From NCBI GenBank assembly GCA_965238045.1, contig CBDEGU010000012.1, positions 248,001-312,000 on the forward strand: 64,000 nt of DNA, read 5' to 3'. This DNA is from CBDEGU01 sp965238045. GTDB lineage: Bacteria; Acidobacteriota; Terriglobia; Bryobacterales; UBA6623. The notes below the pieces were generated by a model. It searched no databases. It was given only the letters and a program-made list of their open reading frames with translations, and was not told the origin of the DNA. A program made the translations under genes and the position numbers. Below are positions 17,163 through 26,715 of this stretch, in pieces. The number at the start of each line of letters is the position of its first letter. The first letter of the stretch is position 1.

Positions 17163-18399
17163 CTAGTATAGCGTTTCATTAAAACATATCGATACGAGGA
17201 TGTTTCCTGCTAGGCTGGATGCATGGCAGGAAAATCGAAGCGTCCCCAACTGCTTCTCACGCCCGAAGAGTCGCAACATCTGCAGCGGCTGCGTCGTTCG
17301 CGTAAGGCTCCGGCTCGGGAGGTGCAGAGAGCCGAGATTCTGTGGCGCTATCATTGCGGCGAGACGATCGCCGAGATTATGCGGGCCGTGAAGATGACGC
17401 GCAAAAGCGTTGGCAAATGGATCGAGCGAGCCCTGGCCATGGGGGTGGAAGCGGCGCTCAAGGATGCCTATCATCGTCCCCGGGAACCCCGCATCAGCGA
17501 AGAGGCCAAGGCCTGGGTGGTGCACTTGGCCTGTAGCAAACCCAAGCAACTCGGTTACGCCGCCGAGCTCTGGACCCGCGGCGCGCTCGCCCGGCACGTG
17601 CGCCAGCATGCCGTGGAAGCGGGCTATCCGGCCTTGGCCCAAGCGGCCAAGGCGACCGTCCATCGGATTCTGGCCGAGCAACCTCTTCACCCGGAGAAGG
17701 TGAAGTACTACTTGCAGCGCCGCGACCCGGATTTTGAGTCCAAGATGCGGCAGGTGCTGCTGGTCTACCGCGAGGTGGCCTTGCAGAATGAAAGCGCGGG
17801 CGAGGGCGGCCCATCGCCGGGCGTGATTACGGTTTCGGTCGACGAAAAGCCCGGCGTGCAAGCGATCGCCAACACCGCTCCGGACCTGCCGCCGACTGCG
17901 GGGCGGCATCCCTGCGTGGCTCGAGATTACGAATACAAACGTCTGGGAACTTGCTCGATTCTGGCGGCGCTGGACTTGCACGACGGTCGGGTGACAGCGC
18001 GGGTGGAGCGGCGCCACCGCAGCCGGGAATTCATCTTACTGCTCAAGGATCTGGACCAATCCTACCCGGCCCACTGCACGATCCGATTGATCTTGGATAA
18101 TCATTCCTCCCACGTTTCCAAGGAGACGAAGGACTATTTGGCGACGCGTCCGAACCGCTTCAAATACGTGCATACGCCGACCCACGGGTCCTGGCTGAAT
18201 ATTGTCGAGACGCTGTTCGGGAAGATGGCGCGCACTTTTTTGAAGCGAATCCGGGTGGAGTCCTGGGAGGAACTTCGAGAACGAATCCTGCAGGGGATCG
18301 CGGAGATCAACGCCGCCCCCGTCGTTCACCGCTGGAGGAAGTTCGAGCCGCTGGAGAGCGCGTCTGAGATGAGTATAGTTTAATGAAACGATATACTAG
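17163..18399 (+). mobile_element. IS630-family insertion sequence
   Basis: Ends are inverted repeats CTAGTATAGCGTTTCATTAA (17163 on) and its complement ending at 18399, with one mismatch. Both ends carry CTAG, fitting the TA target used by IS630 elements. Confidence 0.88.
17223..18383 (+). CDS. IS630-family transposase
   Basis: A 386-residue DDE transposase, full length and apparently intact. An N-terminal HTH (RRSRKAPAREVQRAEILWRY, KSVGKWIERA) precedes the catalytic core: VSVDEKPGVQA gives the first Asp, LILDNHSSH the second, and THGSWLNIVETLFGKM the third acidic residue. The start ATG follows AGGCTGGATGC directly inside the left inverted repeat region. Inserted between the serine recombinase and the PEGA gene. 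Confidence 0.93.
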   Translation: MAGKSKRPQLLLTPEESQHLQRLRRSRKAPAREVQRAEILWRYHCGETIAEIMRAVKMTRKSVGKWIERALAMGVEAALKDAYHRPREPRISEEAKAWVVHLACSKPKQLGYAAELWTRGALARHVRQHAVEAGYPALAQAAKATVHRILAEQPLHPEKVKYYLQRRDPDFESKMRQVLLVYREVALQNESAGEGGPSPGVITVSVDEKPGVQAIANTAPDLPPTAGRHPCVARDYEYKRLGTCSILAALDLHDGRVTARVERRHRSREFILLLKDLDQSYPAHCTIRLILDNHSSHVSKETKDYLATRPNRFKYVHTPTHGSWLNIVETLFGKMARTFLKRIRVESWEELRERILQGIAEINAAPVVHRWRKFEPLESASEMSIV

Positions 18400-18470
18400 A
18401 AACGATCCAGAAGAACGGAGGCGAAATAGCGCGCCTGCTCGTCGAGGGGCGGCCGCTGGATAACTTCTGA
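18400..18470 (+). pseudogene. possible 3' end of a disrupted gene
   Basis: One frame running out of the IS630 right end reads TIQKNGGEIARLLVEGRPLD then NF and a stop. It looks like a normal protein C-terminus, but no matching 5' part is visible on the other side of the IS. Confidence 0.25.
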
Positions 18471-18550
18471 ACGGGAGATTCACATGAACTAGGGAGACAA
18501 ACATGCTACGTGCCCTGCTAGTCGGCACTGGCAAACAGGGAGGTTTCTCC

Positions 18551-19252
18551 ATGAAAAACATCGCGACTGTTTTAGTGTTGGCGTTCTTCAACACGGCAGC
18601 AATCGGTCAGATCACCTTCAAGAAAGTCCAGACGCGCACCACGTTCGGCGCTGCCGAGCAAGGCAACAAGGGCAAGATCGTTATGGACGGAAAGCAAATT
18701 CGGTTTGCGAAGAACAACGGCGCAGAATACTTCACGATTCCCACCGACGTTGTCTCTGAGCTATTCTACTCTCGCGTTTCCGGGCGGCGGATCGGCGCGG
18801 CGATTTTAGTGACGCCGTTTCTGCTGTTCAGCAAAGGTCGCAAGCATTACCTGACCATCACATTCAACGACGGTGCGGAGCTAGTTGGCGCTGTGGAATT
18901 CAAGCTCCACAAGAGTAATTACCGTGGCGCCTTGAGAACCGCCGAGCAGGTCACCGGCCAGACGATGCGCTACGACCAAGAGGGCGTCAAAGACACGAAG
19001 CAAACGGTAGCGAGACGCGGCGACAACGCTCCGCGCGTCGATCAAGGATCGTTGAAGATTTCCTCCGATCCAGAGGGAGCCGAGATTGAGATCGATGGGG
19101 CCTACGTCGGTATTACTCCCCGAAACCCAACCGTCCAGCCCGGCGAGCACAACGTCAAGTTGAAGAAGAAGGGATACGCCGCCTGGGAACGCAAGGTCGC
19201 TGTCGAGGCTGGGGAGACGCTAGAGATCGGCGCCGAGCTTGAGAGCAACTAG
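18551..19252 (+). CDS. exported PEGA-domain protein
   Basis: Secreted or periplasmic protein of unknown role. The ATG at 18551 is chosen because GGGAGG stands nine bases upstream and it opens a signal peptide (MKNIATVLVLAFFNTAAIGQ); an ATG at 18503 would add 16 residues before it. A hydrophobic patch follows (RIGAAILVTPFLLF). The C-terminal 65 residues are a PEGA domain (SLKISSDPEGAEIEIDGAYV, TPRNPTVQPGEHNVKLKKKG), common in acidobacterial surface proteins. Island cargo. Confidence 0.8.
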   Translation: MKNIATVLVLAFFNTAAIGQITFKKVQTRTTFGAAEQGNKGKIVMDGKQIRFAKNNGAEYFTIPTDVVSELFYSRVSGRRIGAAILVTPFLLFSKGRKHYLTITFNDGAELVGAVEFKLHKSNYRGALRTAEQVTGQTMRYDQEGVKDTKQTVARRGDNAPRVDQGSLKISSDPEGAEIEIDGAYVGITPRNPTVQPGEHNVKLKKKGYAAWERKVAVEAGETLEIGAELESN

Positions 19253-19309
19253 AACACCCGGTTCTCTACGTTGGCACACGGCTCGGCGCGTCTGGTGAAC
19301 TCGGGGCGG

Positions 19310-19315
19310 TATAAT
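19310..19315 (+). promoter_or_regulatory. -10 element TATAAT upstream of HTH gene
   Basis: A consensus TATAAT stands 75 bases before the small HTH gene. No good -35 is found at 16-18 bases, so the promoter would need an activator. Confidence 0.3.
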
Positions 19316-19389
19316 TCCCCTGAGTTGATACGGCGCTTGCCGGAGGTGGCAGGAGAAGACTAGCCGCGTGCGCCGCTGAGGGGGTGGAT

Positions 19390-19638
19390 ATGTCTGACAC
19401 GTTCTACATTCCCGTTGACCTAGACGCGCTGGTCGATGAGGTAGCCTCGCGTCTGAGCGGCGACTACATTCTGCCGCGCCTGATGAGCGTGCGAAATGCC
19501 GGAACCTACATCGGGCGGTCAGAATCCGGCGTGTGGGGACTGATCCGCAAAGGCGAGCTAAAGACGGTGAAGAGCGACCGGCGGACGATGCTGGACCGGG
19601 TGGATCTAGACCTTTGGATCGCGGAGAAGAAGGGCTGA
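19390..19638 (+). CDS. small helix-turn-helix (excisionase-type) protein
   Basis: An 82-residue protein. LMSVRNAGTYIGRSESGVWG and LIRKGELKTVKSDRRTMLDR form the HTH and wing of the excisionase/MerR-like group, and VDLDLWIAEKKG closes it. The ATG at 19390 is preferred over a GTG six bases earlier because GAGGGGG sits at ribosome-binding distance. It is the only plus-strand small regulator in the island core and may be a second directionality factor or an orphan regulator. Confidence 0.68.
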   Translation: MSDTFYIPVDLDALVDEVASRLSGDYILPRLMSVRNAGTYIGRSESGVWGLIRKGELKTVKSDRRTMLDRVDLDLWIAEKKG

Positions 19639-20098
19639 CTCGCCCGAAGCCCCTCATCCCGAGTCCATGAAGGCCCCGCCCCGCCTTGCGCCCTGCCCGC
19701 CTCTGTGGTACAAAGGAAGCGGCCCCAGCCGGTGCGTTAACGCCGACTGGAGCCTAACCAGCCACACGATACTCGGTCGGGTGTCGTATGGACGGCTCAA
19801 TCCATCGTAGCAACCCCCATCCATCGGAACACCCGGTGTTCCCCGGCGGTGCTCCCGGGGTTAAGGGCGCTAAGCGCAGTTGATTCCAGCAGTGTTCTAC
19901 CGGTTTGACGAGGTTCTGAAGGACCTCAGGCGGGCGATAGCTAGTGCGAAGGCGATATCACGACAGCTATCGCGGTACATCGGTTTTCTGGTAGAGCTTC
20001 GTTGGGGACCACAGCTCCCAGATGCCTCACTGGAAATTTTCGAAAGGGTTGGTCCTGCTGTACACTCTCGAGAATGACGTAGTGGGAGATGGTCTGCC
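19639..20098. other. non-coding stretch with dyads and a kinase-gene remnant
   Basis: No gene is evident. It contains a dyad around the perfect palindrome GCGTTAACGC (19725-19750), a perfect 17-base palindrome GGAACACCCGGTGTTCC (19826-19842) and a CCCCGG/CCGGGG stem (19841-19860). At 20067-20096 on the minus strand, QTISHYVILE is coded. This matches the first residues of the adjacent kinase and looks like the 5' relic of a second kinase gene. Confidence 0.55.
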
Positions 20099-22342
20099 TC
20101 ACTCCGGGAAGCCGATGCGCCGCAGCAGCTCTTGGTAGCGCGGGTCTTGCCTGAAGGACTCGTTTGGCCACGGGTACTGCTTGAGGAGCACGAGCAGACC
20201 GTCGCGCTCCTCGAAGGCTGTATCCAGCCACTGGAACGCTTGATTAAAGTCACCCAGGTGCGCATAAACCCAGGCGATCGGTGAGGCGGCGCAATACCTT
20301 TCCGCTCGCAAGTCCTTGAGCTTGTCGATCGTCCGCAGCGCCTCCTCCTGGTGCCCCGCGACAGCCTGGCACGTTCCGAGGAGTCGCAGCGTGAAGGGGT
20401 CTTTCGGTGCGAGCGACACGGCAGCTTCGATCGTTCCGAGTGCTTCGTCCGTACGGCCCAGGAAGCGCCATGCGGTTGACATCTCCCACCTTACTGGGAA
20501 ATAGGTCGGGTCGATGTCCAGAGTCTTGCGCGCCTGATCGAGGGCGGCTTCGAAGTCACGCGCATAAACCAGGAGGAGGCAAAGAAAACGATTGACGAAT
20601 GGAGACAACGGGTCCAATTGGACGGCGGTCCGCAACTCCGCAACGCCTTCGGCCGGCCGGCCGGTCTCCCCGAGCAATAAGCCCAAATAGACTCGCCAAA
20701 TCGGGTCGGCCGGGTTCAGTTCGCCAGCGCGCCGGTAAGACTGCTCGGCTCCGGTGAAATCCCAGTCGTACACATGGCGGACGAGGCCCAAAGAGACGTG
20801 AGCGTCGGACGTGGTCTCGTCCATCCCGAGGGCTCTAACGGCCTCCTCCTTGGCTTTCACCATCACGTCAGCGGGCCGCGCGTAGCCGAGTATGCCCAAT
20901 AGAGCGTATGCCTCGGCCAAGCCCGCGTGCGGCTCTGGGTAGTTCGAATCAGTCGCCAGGGCCCGTTGAAAACACGAAATACCTTGGCGCATGCCGGACT
21001 CGGAGAGCTTACCAACGTTGTGGCGGCCCTGTAAGTAAAGGCGATAAGCCTCGAAGTCGGCAGTCCGGCGGGTCGCCCCCGGAGAAGCGGCGGCGCCGAC
21101 CAGCTTCCTCTTGAGCTGGTTGACGATCGCCTGCGAGATCTCGTCCTGAATGTCGAAGATGTCTTCGAGCACCCGGTCATAGCGCTCGGACCACATCTGG
21201 GCTTCTTCGGCGGCATCGATCAACTCGACCGTAATGCGCAGCCGGCTGCCGGCGCGACGGATAGTGCCGGTCAGCACACAGCCCACATTCAGTTTCTCGG
21301 CGACCTGCCTTACTGCCGTGCTCTCCCCTTTGAAGCGAAACGCAGAAGTACGGGGCGTAACCCGCAAACCTTCGACCTTCGCCAAAGCGCTGATGATGTC
21401 TTCGGTGACGCCGTCACTGAAGTATTCGTCGTCCTCGTCCCGGCCGCGGTTCTCAAACGGCAGGACCGCAATCGAGGGACGCGCGTCCCTTGTCCCCGAC
21501 GACTGCCGCTTTCCCTCACTCGATTCCCGGCTTCGCTTCAATGCACCCAGATCGGCAAGCAGGTCGCTGACGGTTTGATAACGCTCGTCAGCCCGTTTGG
21601 CCAAGCACTTGTTGGCAATGCGCTCCAATTCGGGCGGGATGCCCGTCCGCAGGGCCGTGATCGGTTCCGGCGCTTCATAGAGAATCGAGTAGAGGATGGC
21701 TTGCTCATAATGGCCTTGGAAGGGCACTTGCCCGGTGGCCATCTCGTACAGCACCACTCCCAGGGCCCAGATATCAGTGCGCTGATCGAGCTTCTCGCCG
21801 CTCGTCTGCTCCGGCGACATGTAGGCAGAGGTACCGAGGGTCGTTCCCTCACGCGTGAGCTTCGATGCTGCCGAGGCAATTTGCGCCAACCCGAAATCCA
21901 TCAGCACTGCCTGACCGGTTGTGGTGTCCATGATGTTGGCCGGCTTGATGTCGCGGTGGACGACGCCCTTGCTGTGCGCCTCCTGCAAACCCCGTGCTAC
22001 CTGGATAGCGATGTCGAGCAGGCGGTCGAGGCTTAGCGGCCCTTTCTCGATATGTTTTCGTAAGTCTTCGCCTTCCAGGTAGGCCATCACGATGAACGTG
22101 TAGCCGTCGGCCTCATCGATCTCGTAGACCGTGCAGATGTTCGGGTGCTGCAATGCAGCCGCCGCCCGCGCCTCGCGAAGAAACCGCACCTTGGCTTCCT
22201 CGTCCCCCAACAAGTTTGACGGCAGGAACTTGAGGGCGACCGGACGCTGGAGCTTCGTGTCTTCGGCCTTGTAGACGACACCCATGCCGCCCTCGCCGAG
22301 CTTCTCGGTGATCTTGTAATGGGAGATGGTTCGGCCAATCAT
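20099..22342 (-). CDS. eukaryotic-like Ser/Thr kinase with TPR tail
   Basis: A 747-residue protein. Residues 1-270 are a Hanks-type kinase: glycine loop LGEGGMGVVYKAED, lysine in VALKFL, catalytic HRDIKPANIM, DFGLA and APE-like MSPEQTSGE. The middle domain (IAVLPFENRGRDEDDEYFSD, GCVLTGTIRRAGSRLRITVE) is the TolB-like/cyclase-associated segment often fused to such kinases. About 330 residues of TPR repeats follow. I see no membrane helix, so it is probably cytoplasmic. This architecture is typical of Solibacter-like acidobacteria. Probably cargo of the island; substrates unknown. Confidence 0.93.
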   Translation of the reverse strand: MIGRTISHYKITEKLGEGGMGVVYKAEDTKLQRPVALKFLPSNLLGDEEAKVRFLREARAAAALQHPNICTVYEIDEADGYTFIVMAYLEGEDLRKHIEKGPLSLDRLLDIAIQVARGLQEAHSKGVVHRDIKPANIMDTTTGQAVLMDFGLAQIASAASKLTREGTTLGTSAYMSPEQTSGEKLDQRTDIWALGVVLYEMATGQVPFQGHYEQAILYSILYEAPEPITALRTGIPPELERIANKCLAKRADERYQTVSDLLADLGALKRSRESSEGKRQSSGTRDARPSIAVLPFENRGRDEDDEYFSDGVTEDIISALAKVEGLRVTPRTSAFRFKGESTAVRQVAEKLNVGCVLTGTIRRAGSRLRITVELIDAAEEAQMWSERYDRVLEDIFDIQDEISQAIVNQLKRKLVGAAASPGATRRTADFEAYRLYLQGRHNVGKLSESGMRQGISCFQRALATDSNYPEPHAGLAEAYALLGILGYARPADVMVKAKEEAVRALGMDETTSDAHVSLGLVRHVYDWDFTGAEQSYRRAGELNPADPIWRVYLGLLLGETGRPAEGVAELRTAVQLDPLSPFVNRFLCLLLVYARDFEAALDQARKTLDIDPTYFPVRWEMSTAWRFLGRTDEALGTIEAAVSLAPKDPFTLRLLGTCQAVAGHQEEALRTIDKLKDLRAERYCAASPIAWVYAHLGDFNQAFQWLDTAFEERDGLLVLLKQYPWPNESFRQDPRYQELLRRIGFPE

Positions 22343-23757
22343 CGACAGGGAGATTGTACCGCTACCGGATACCTGGTGGTAACACCTTAGGACCGTATCG
22401 ACCGTGCGGCGGGCGAAGGGCGGTGGAGAGAGGCAGTGGCAGCGTGGGCCGCCGCATTGTCGATAGGGGTTGTTGGAGGATGCCGGGCTCAGGATCGGCT
22501 ATGTGGATTGTAGGGATTGGCTTGGTCGTTGGGCAGGAGGAGTAGGACCTTTCGGGAGTAGAACGTGGCTTGGATCGCCCGGATTGCTTTGATGTATGGA
22601 AGCCGCGAAGTCCTCGCAGGCGGGCGAATCAGCTCCGCGGAAAGACCCAGGCGCAGGAGTGCGAAGCACCCCCTGGCGACGGCGCGTCGCAGCGTTGCGT
22701 TGGCGAAGAGACGGTGAGGGGTCATGAGGAGTCGATAGCCTCGGGCAGGGCCATGTCCCCGGCGCGTAGCGCCAGTTCCAGCGCCGAAAGCCATGCGACC
22801 ACGCGCAGCCTTCCCTCGCCGCACAGCGGGCAGCGGCGCTCCACGGCTCGCCGTTGCTCCTTGCTCAACAAGGCAGGGGAAACTTCCCTCGTCGCGGACG
22901 CCTGGAGGAGTTCCCGGCAGCGGGCCAAGCCCGCCGCGCGTCTGCGATGAGCCAAGAAACCGTAGTAGCGGATCTTGACAAAACCCCTCGGCAGCACGTG
23001 CAGCAGAAAGCGCCGCAGGAACTCGACCGCGTCGAGCGTCATCGTCTCGATACGGTGGTTATTCTTCGCGTTGCGAAAACGCAAGCGCAGGCGGCCGTCG
23101 TGGAGAGACCGCAAGCGACCGTTGGAGATGGCGACGCGATGGGTATAACGAGCCAGATACTTGAGCACTTGTTCGGGTCCGGCCATGGGCGGCTTGAGGT
23201 AGACCACCCACTCGGTTGTTCTCAGTTCTCGCAGCCAAGAGTGAAAACGTTCGGGCTTCGTCAGCGGGGCCAGCTGCCGGTCGAGTTCCAGCTCGCCGTG
23301 TTCGAACGCCCGCCGCAAACCGTCTAAGAGCTTGCCGCGAAACAAGCGGCTCAGAGGCCGTACGGGCAGGAAAAACTTCTTGCGGCAGCGGATCCATCGG
23401 CTGCCGTCGAGCGCCATTCCTCCCGCCGGTACGACGCAGTGCAGGTGCGGATGAGGCAGCAGTATCTGGTTCCAGGTATGCAATACGGCGAAGAAGCCGA
23501 TCTGGGCGCCCAAATGCTTGGGGTCGCGAGCGAGTTGTTGCAAGCTTTGAGAGGCCGCCTCGAACAGCAGACGGTAGAAGAGTCGCTGATTCTGGAGGGC
23601 CAACATTGCCAGGGTCCCTGGCACGGTGAACACAACATGGCAGTAGTGCACCGGAAGTAGTTCCTGCGCCCGTGCCCCCAGCCAGCGGTCACGCGCCGCC
23701 GACTGGCACTTCGGACAGTACCGGTTCGAGCACGAGTTGTACGCGATCCGTTCCTGC

Positions 23758-25204
23758 GAGATTGTCCCGAATCTAGTTGAAGGTGGAAGGGCGGCGGTTC
23801 TCAAGCCCGGTTCTCTGAGAGAATCGAGCAAACCTTTCACCACAAAGGAGAACCGCCGTGAAGAAACGATATCACATTCTGGATTCCGCGAAGCAACAGC
23901 CAGTCAGCCCCAACGACCTCACCCGCCTGCTCAGCCAAAACTCCCAACTCATGCTGCCCTTGGTTGAACTGGTCGAGCAGTGCCGCGGAGCCGTCGACGA
24001 GGTTATCGACGTCACCGGCCGCGCCGCCATTCAAGCCGTGCTGGAACTGTCGGCGCAGCAAGTTACCGGTGGAAAACTTTCCCAGCCCGGCAAGAAGCGC
24101 CGCGGCGATGTGGTCCGCTGGGGCCGCCAGCCCGGTCGCGTCAAGCTCAGCAACCGCAAACTGCGCGTCAGCAAACCCAGACTGCGCAAACGCTCCGGCG
24201 GCGAGGTCAAAGTGCCCGCTTACGAGGCGATGCAGGACGACGAACGCCTCGGCGCGCGCATGCTCGACATTCTGATGAAGGGCGTCTCGACGCGCAACTA
24301 TGCCGGGGTGATTGGCGCAATGGCCGGCACGGCCAGGGTGTCGAAATCCGCCGTCAGCCGGGAGGCAGTCGAGGCCGCCGAAAAGAGCATCGACGAAGTG
24401 CTCACGCGGCGCCTGGATGAGTTGGATCTGCTGGTGATCTACGTGGACGGTTTGATCTTCGCAGATCATGTAGTGCTTGCAGCGGTGGGCGTAGACCGTC
24501 AGGGCAACAAACATGTGCTGGGATTGCAGCACGCCGCCACTGAGAGCACAGCCGCCGCCGAAGACTTGCTGAGGGGCATGGTCGAGCGGGGAGTATCGAC
24601 GGAGAAAAACAGGCTCTTCGTGCTCGATGGATCGAAGGCCCTGCGGGCGGCGGTGCGGCGCGTCTTCGGCAAAGTTCCGGTGCAGCGCTGCCGTGCTCAC
24701 AAGCTGCGCAATGTCGTCGAGCGGCTGCCTAAGGCCGAGCGCAATCAGGCCAAAGCGGCGATCCGGGCCGCCTGGCGGCTGGGAGCCCAAGATGGACAAG
24801 CGCGGCTGGAGAAGCTAGCCCAGTGGTACGAGGGTGACTGGCCCGAGGCGGCGGTGAGTTTGCGCGAAGGCATGGAGGAGTGTTTCACCATCAACCGCCT
24901 GGGTGCGCCGCCGTCGCTGCATCGCTGCCTGGCGACGACGAACATCGTCGAGTCTCCTAACGCCGGGGTGCGGCGGAGAACGCGGCGAGTGACCCGCTGG
25001 AAGGACGCGGCCATGGTGTGTCGCTGGGCCACGGCTGCATTCCTCGATACCGAGAAAAGCTTCCGCAAGATCATGGGTTACAAGGATCTGTGGATGCTCG
25101 ACGCCATCCTCAATCCGGCCAAGGCCACAGCAGCAAAGGCTGCCTAGTACAATGCTCTTTTACGCCGCCGCCCTACAAACCCTCAACTACGATTGGGACA
25201 CTCT
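23758..25204 (+). mobile_element. IS256-family insertion sequence, copy 1
   Basis: Flanked by the 9-base target duplication CGTTCCTGC (23749-23757 and 25205-25213). Ends are related inverted repeats GAGATTGTCCCGAATC and AGAGTGTCCCAATC. About 1.45 kb, nearly identical to 37384-38832. Confidence 0.9.
23858..25147 (+). CDS. IS256-family (mutator-type) transposase
   Basis: A 429-residue DDE transposase. The catalytic region includes LLVIYVDGLIFADHVV, NRLFVLDGSKALRAAV and the conserved QRCRAHKLRNVVERLP; VESPNAGVRRRTRRVTRWKD closes the core, as in the family. It is intact and differs from the second copy at four residues (for example GTARV against GTAGV), so the two copies are recent. It lies in the opposite orientation to the IS91 transposase it disrupts. 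Confidence 0.93.
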   Translation: MKKRYHILDSAKQQPVSPNDLTRLLSQNSQLMLPLVELVEQCRGAVDEVIDVTGRAAIQAVLELSAQQVTGGKLSQPGKKRRGDVVRWGRQPGRVKLSNRKLRVSKPRLRKRSGGEVKVPAYEAMQDDERLGARMLDILMKGVSTRNYAGVIGAMAGTARVSKSAVSREAVEAAEKSIDEVLTRRLDELDLLVIYVDGLIFADHVVLAAVGVDRQGNKHVLGLQHAATESTAAAEDLLRGMVERGVSTEKNRLFVLDGSKALRAAVRRVFGKVPVQRCRAHKLRNVVERLPKAERNQAKAAIRAAWRLGAQDGQARLEKLAQWYEGDWPEAAVSLREGMEECFTINRLGAPPSLHRCLATTNIVESPNAGVRRRTRRVTRWKDAAMVCRWATAAFLDTEKSFRKIMGYKDLWMLDAILNPAKATAAKAA

Positions 25205-25379
25205 CGTTCCTGCGAGCAAGAATCGCACTGTTCGATGTGAGCGCCCTGGGCGGCGCTGCGACACGAACCGATGTCGCGAAGGGCCTTGCGTTGACGAGCG
25301 GAGAGGCGGTGTCCCCAGCGCTCGAGCAACTCCCCTTCGTGTTGGCGAATGACATCGGCCACTTCCAGCCGATGCCGGC

Positions 25380-26255
25380 TCATCGCCGGCGCCGGTCCCC
25401 GTCGTCGGTGAGCGCTTCGCGAATCTCGAGTGTTTCGAGTGGGCTCTGCGTCGTGCGCAGGCGCAATTCCGAGACATGCAGATAGCGCGCCGTCGTCTTG
25501 AGACTGACGTGCCCCAGCAAGACCTGGATGGTGCGCAGATCCGTCCCCGCTTCCAGCAAGTGCGTGGCAAAGGAATGCCGCAGCACGTGCGGGCTCACCG
25601 GTTTGCGGATGCCTGCCTGGCGACCAAGCTTTTGGCAGATCTGCCGTACCCCCGAGGGCCGCAGCTGGGCGCCGTGGATACGGCCGGGAAACAGCAACTC
25701 GTTCGGCTTCGCCCAGCGCCAGTACAGACGCAGCAACTCCAGTAGCTTGGGAGACAACATCACCTGGCGTGGCTTCTCTCCTTTGCCGCGGCGCACCAGG
25801 ATCACCATCCGCTGCGAGTCAATGTCCCCCGCTTCGAGTTGCAACACTTCGTCGAGACGCAACCCGGCTCCGTAGAGCGTCGCGAGGATCGCGCGATGCT
25901 TCAGGTTCACCGCGGCGTCCAACAGCGCCGTCACTTCTTCACGGCTCAGCACGACCGGTAGGCGACGCCGGACCTTGGGCCGTGCGATGCGTTCGACAAC
26001 CCAGGGTCGCTCGAGTGTCTGGCTGTAGAAGAACTTCAGCCCCGCCGTGCGCACCCCGAACGTCGCACCGGCCAGCTTACGCCGCTCGATCAAGTCAAGC
26101 TGATACTCGCGAATCTGCTTCGGGCCCAGTTGCTCCGGCGACTTGCCGAAGTAGCGGGCGAGATCCTCGACGGCCTTGGTATAACTCCGAATCGTCTGCG
26201 GCGAATAGCTGCGCAGCCGCAGGTCTTGGATCATCTTCTGACGTAGCTTGGTCAT
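25380..26255 (-). CDS. tyrosine recombinase carried by IS91-type element (copy 1)
   Basis: A 291-residue Xer-like recombinase with an N-terminal core-binding domain (SYSPQTIRSYTKAVEDLARY, PEQLGPKQIREYQ) and a catalytic domain: Arg in LYGAGLRLDEVLQL, HVLRHSFATHLLEAG, LLGHVSLKTTARYLHV with the Tyr. Its end overlaps the IS91 transposase start by four bases (ATGA). IS91-type elements with such a partner are known; the recombinase probably helps resolve or insert the element. The second copy differs at one residue. Confidence 0.93.
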   Translation of the reverse strand: MTKLRQKMIQDLRLRSYSPQTIRSYTKAVEDLARYFGKSPEQLGPKQIREYQLDLIERRKLAGATFGVRTAGLKFFYSQTLERPWVVERIARPKVRRRLPVVLSREEVTALLDAAVNLKHRAILATLYGAGLRLDEVLQLEAGDIDSQRMVILVRRGKGEKPRQVMLSPKLLELLRLYWRWAKPNELLFPGRIHGAQLRPSGVRQICQKLGRQAGIRKPVSPHVLRHSFATHLLEAGTDLRTIQVLLGHVSLKTTARYLHVSELRLRTTQSPLETLEIREALTDDGDRRRR

Positions 26256-26715
26256 GAACGACCTCCTCTCGGTCGCTCATTATTCCTCTACCTCAACAAA
26301 GTTTCAATCCTTCCCCACTCGCCGGCCTCCCCTTCACCTCTGCCGCGCCAGCGGCTTCGTCCAACAACCGTTCCCACTCGCTATCCGCTAAAATTCTCGC
26401 TAGTCGCCTGATGGGACTCGATTTGGGCCAGCTCGACGACGGGTTGCGAAGGCTCTGATGCCTGATTGCTCAATGGGAAATTATTTCTCGACACCTATCC
26501 GACGTTGACGCCCTCTCGCCGAACATTCGCGCAGCGCGGAGAGCAAGAAGTTTTGCAGTAGCGACGCTTGATCTGGCGATTTCGTGCCCAAATGAAGCTG
26601 CCGAGGTCAGCGCGATTTGCCGTCACGGAGTGCTGAGCGGCGGAGAGATTGCGGACACATAGCGGACACAGATTTCTAGTGGGGAAATGGACTTCCTGTA
26701 AGTTATTGAAAACAA

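Larger units (their letters stand above)
22722..25383 (-). pseudogene. IS91-family transposase, interrupted by IS256
   Basis: Rolling-circle (HUH/Y-type) transposase. The N-terminal piece (25205-25383: SRHRLEVADVIRQHEGELLE, zinc ligand CDSC) and the remainder (22722-23757: CPKCQSAARDRW, the IS91 signature PHPHLHCVVPAGG, LARYTHRVAISN, and the C-terminal zinc region CPLCGEG) are separated by the IS256 element. They join in frame at CSQERIAYN, as in the intact copy. The nine bases CGTTCCTGC are duplicated at the junctions. Confidence 0.9.
22443..26511 (-). mobile_element. IS91-type element with tyrosine recombinase, copy 1 (interrupted)
   Basis: Shares both outer boundaries and almost all internal sequence with 42773-45391. 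Left boundary begins CGTGGGCCGCCGCATTGTCG, right boundary ends near GACGTTGACGC. Carries an IS91 transposase gene split by an IS256 and an intact tyrosine recombinase gene. The non-coding right arm (26280-26500) differs more between copies than the coding part. Confidence 0.85.

Noticed and set aside
17343..18017. Minus-strand frames within IS630 as an accessory gene
   Set aside because: Frames mirror the transposase codons; IS630 elements carry a single gene.
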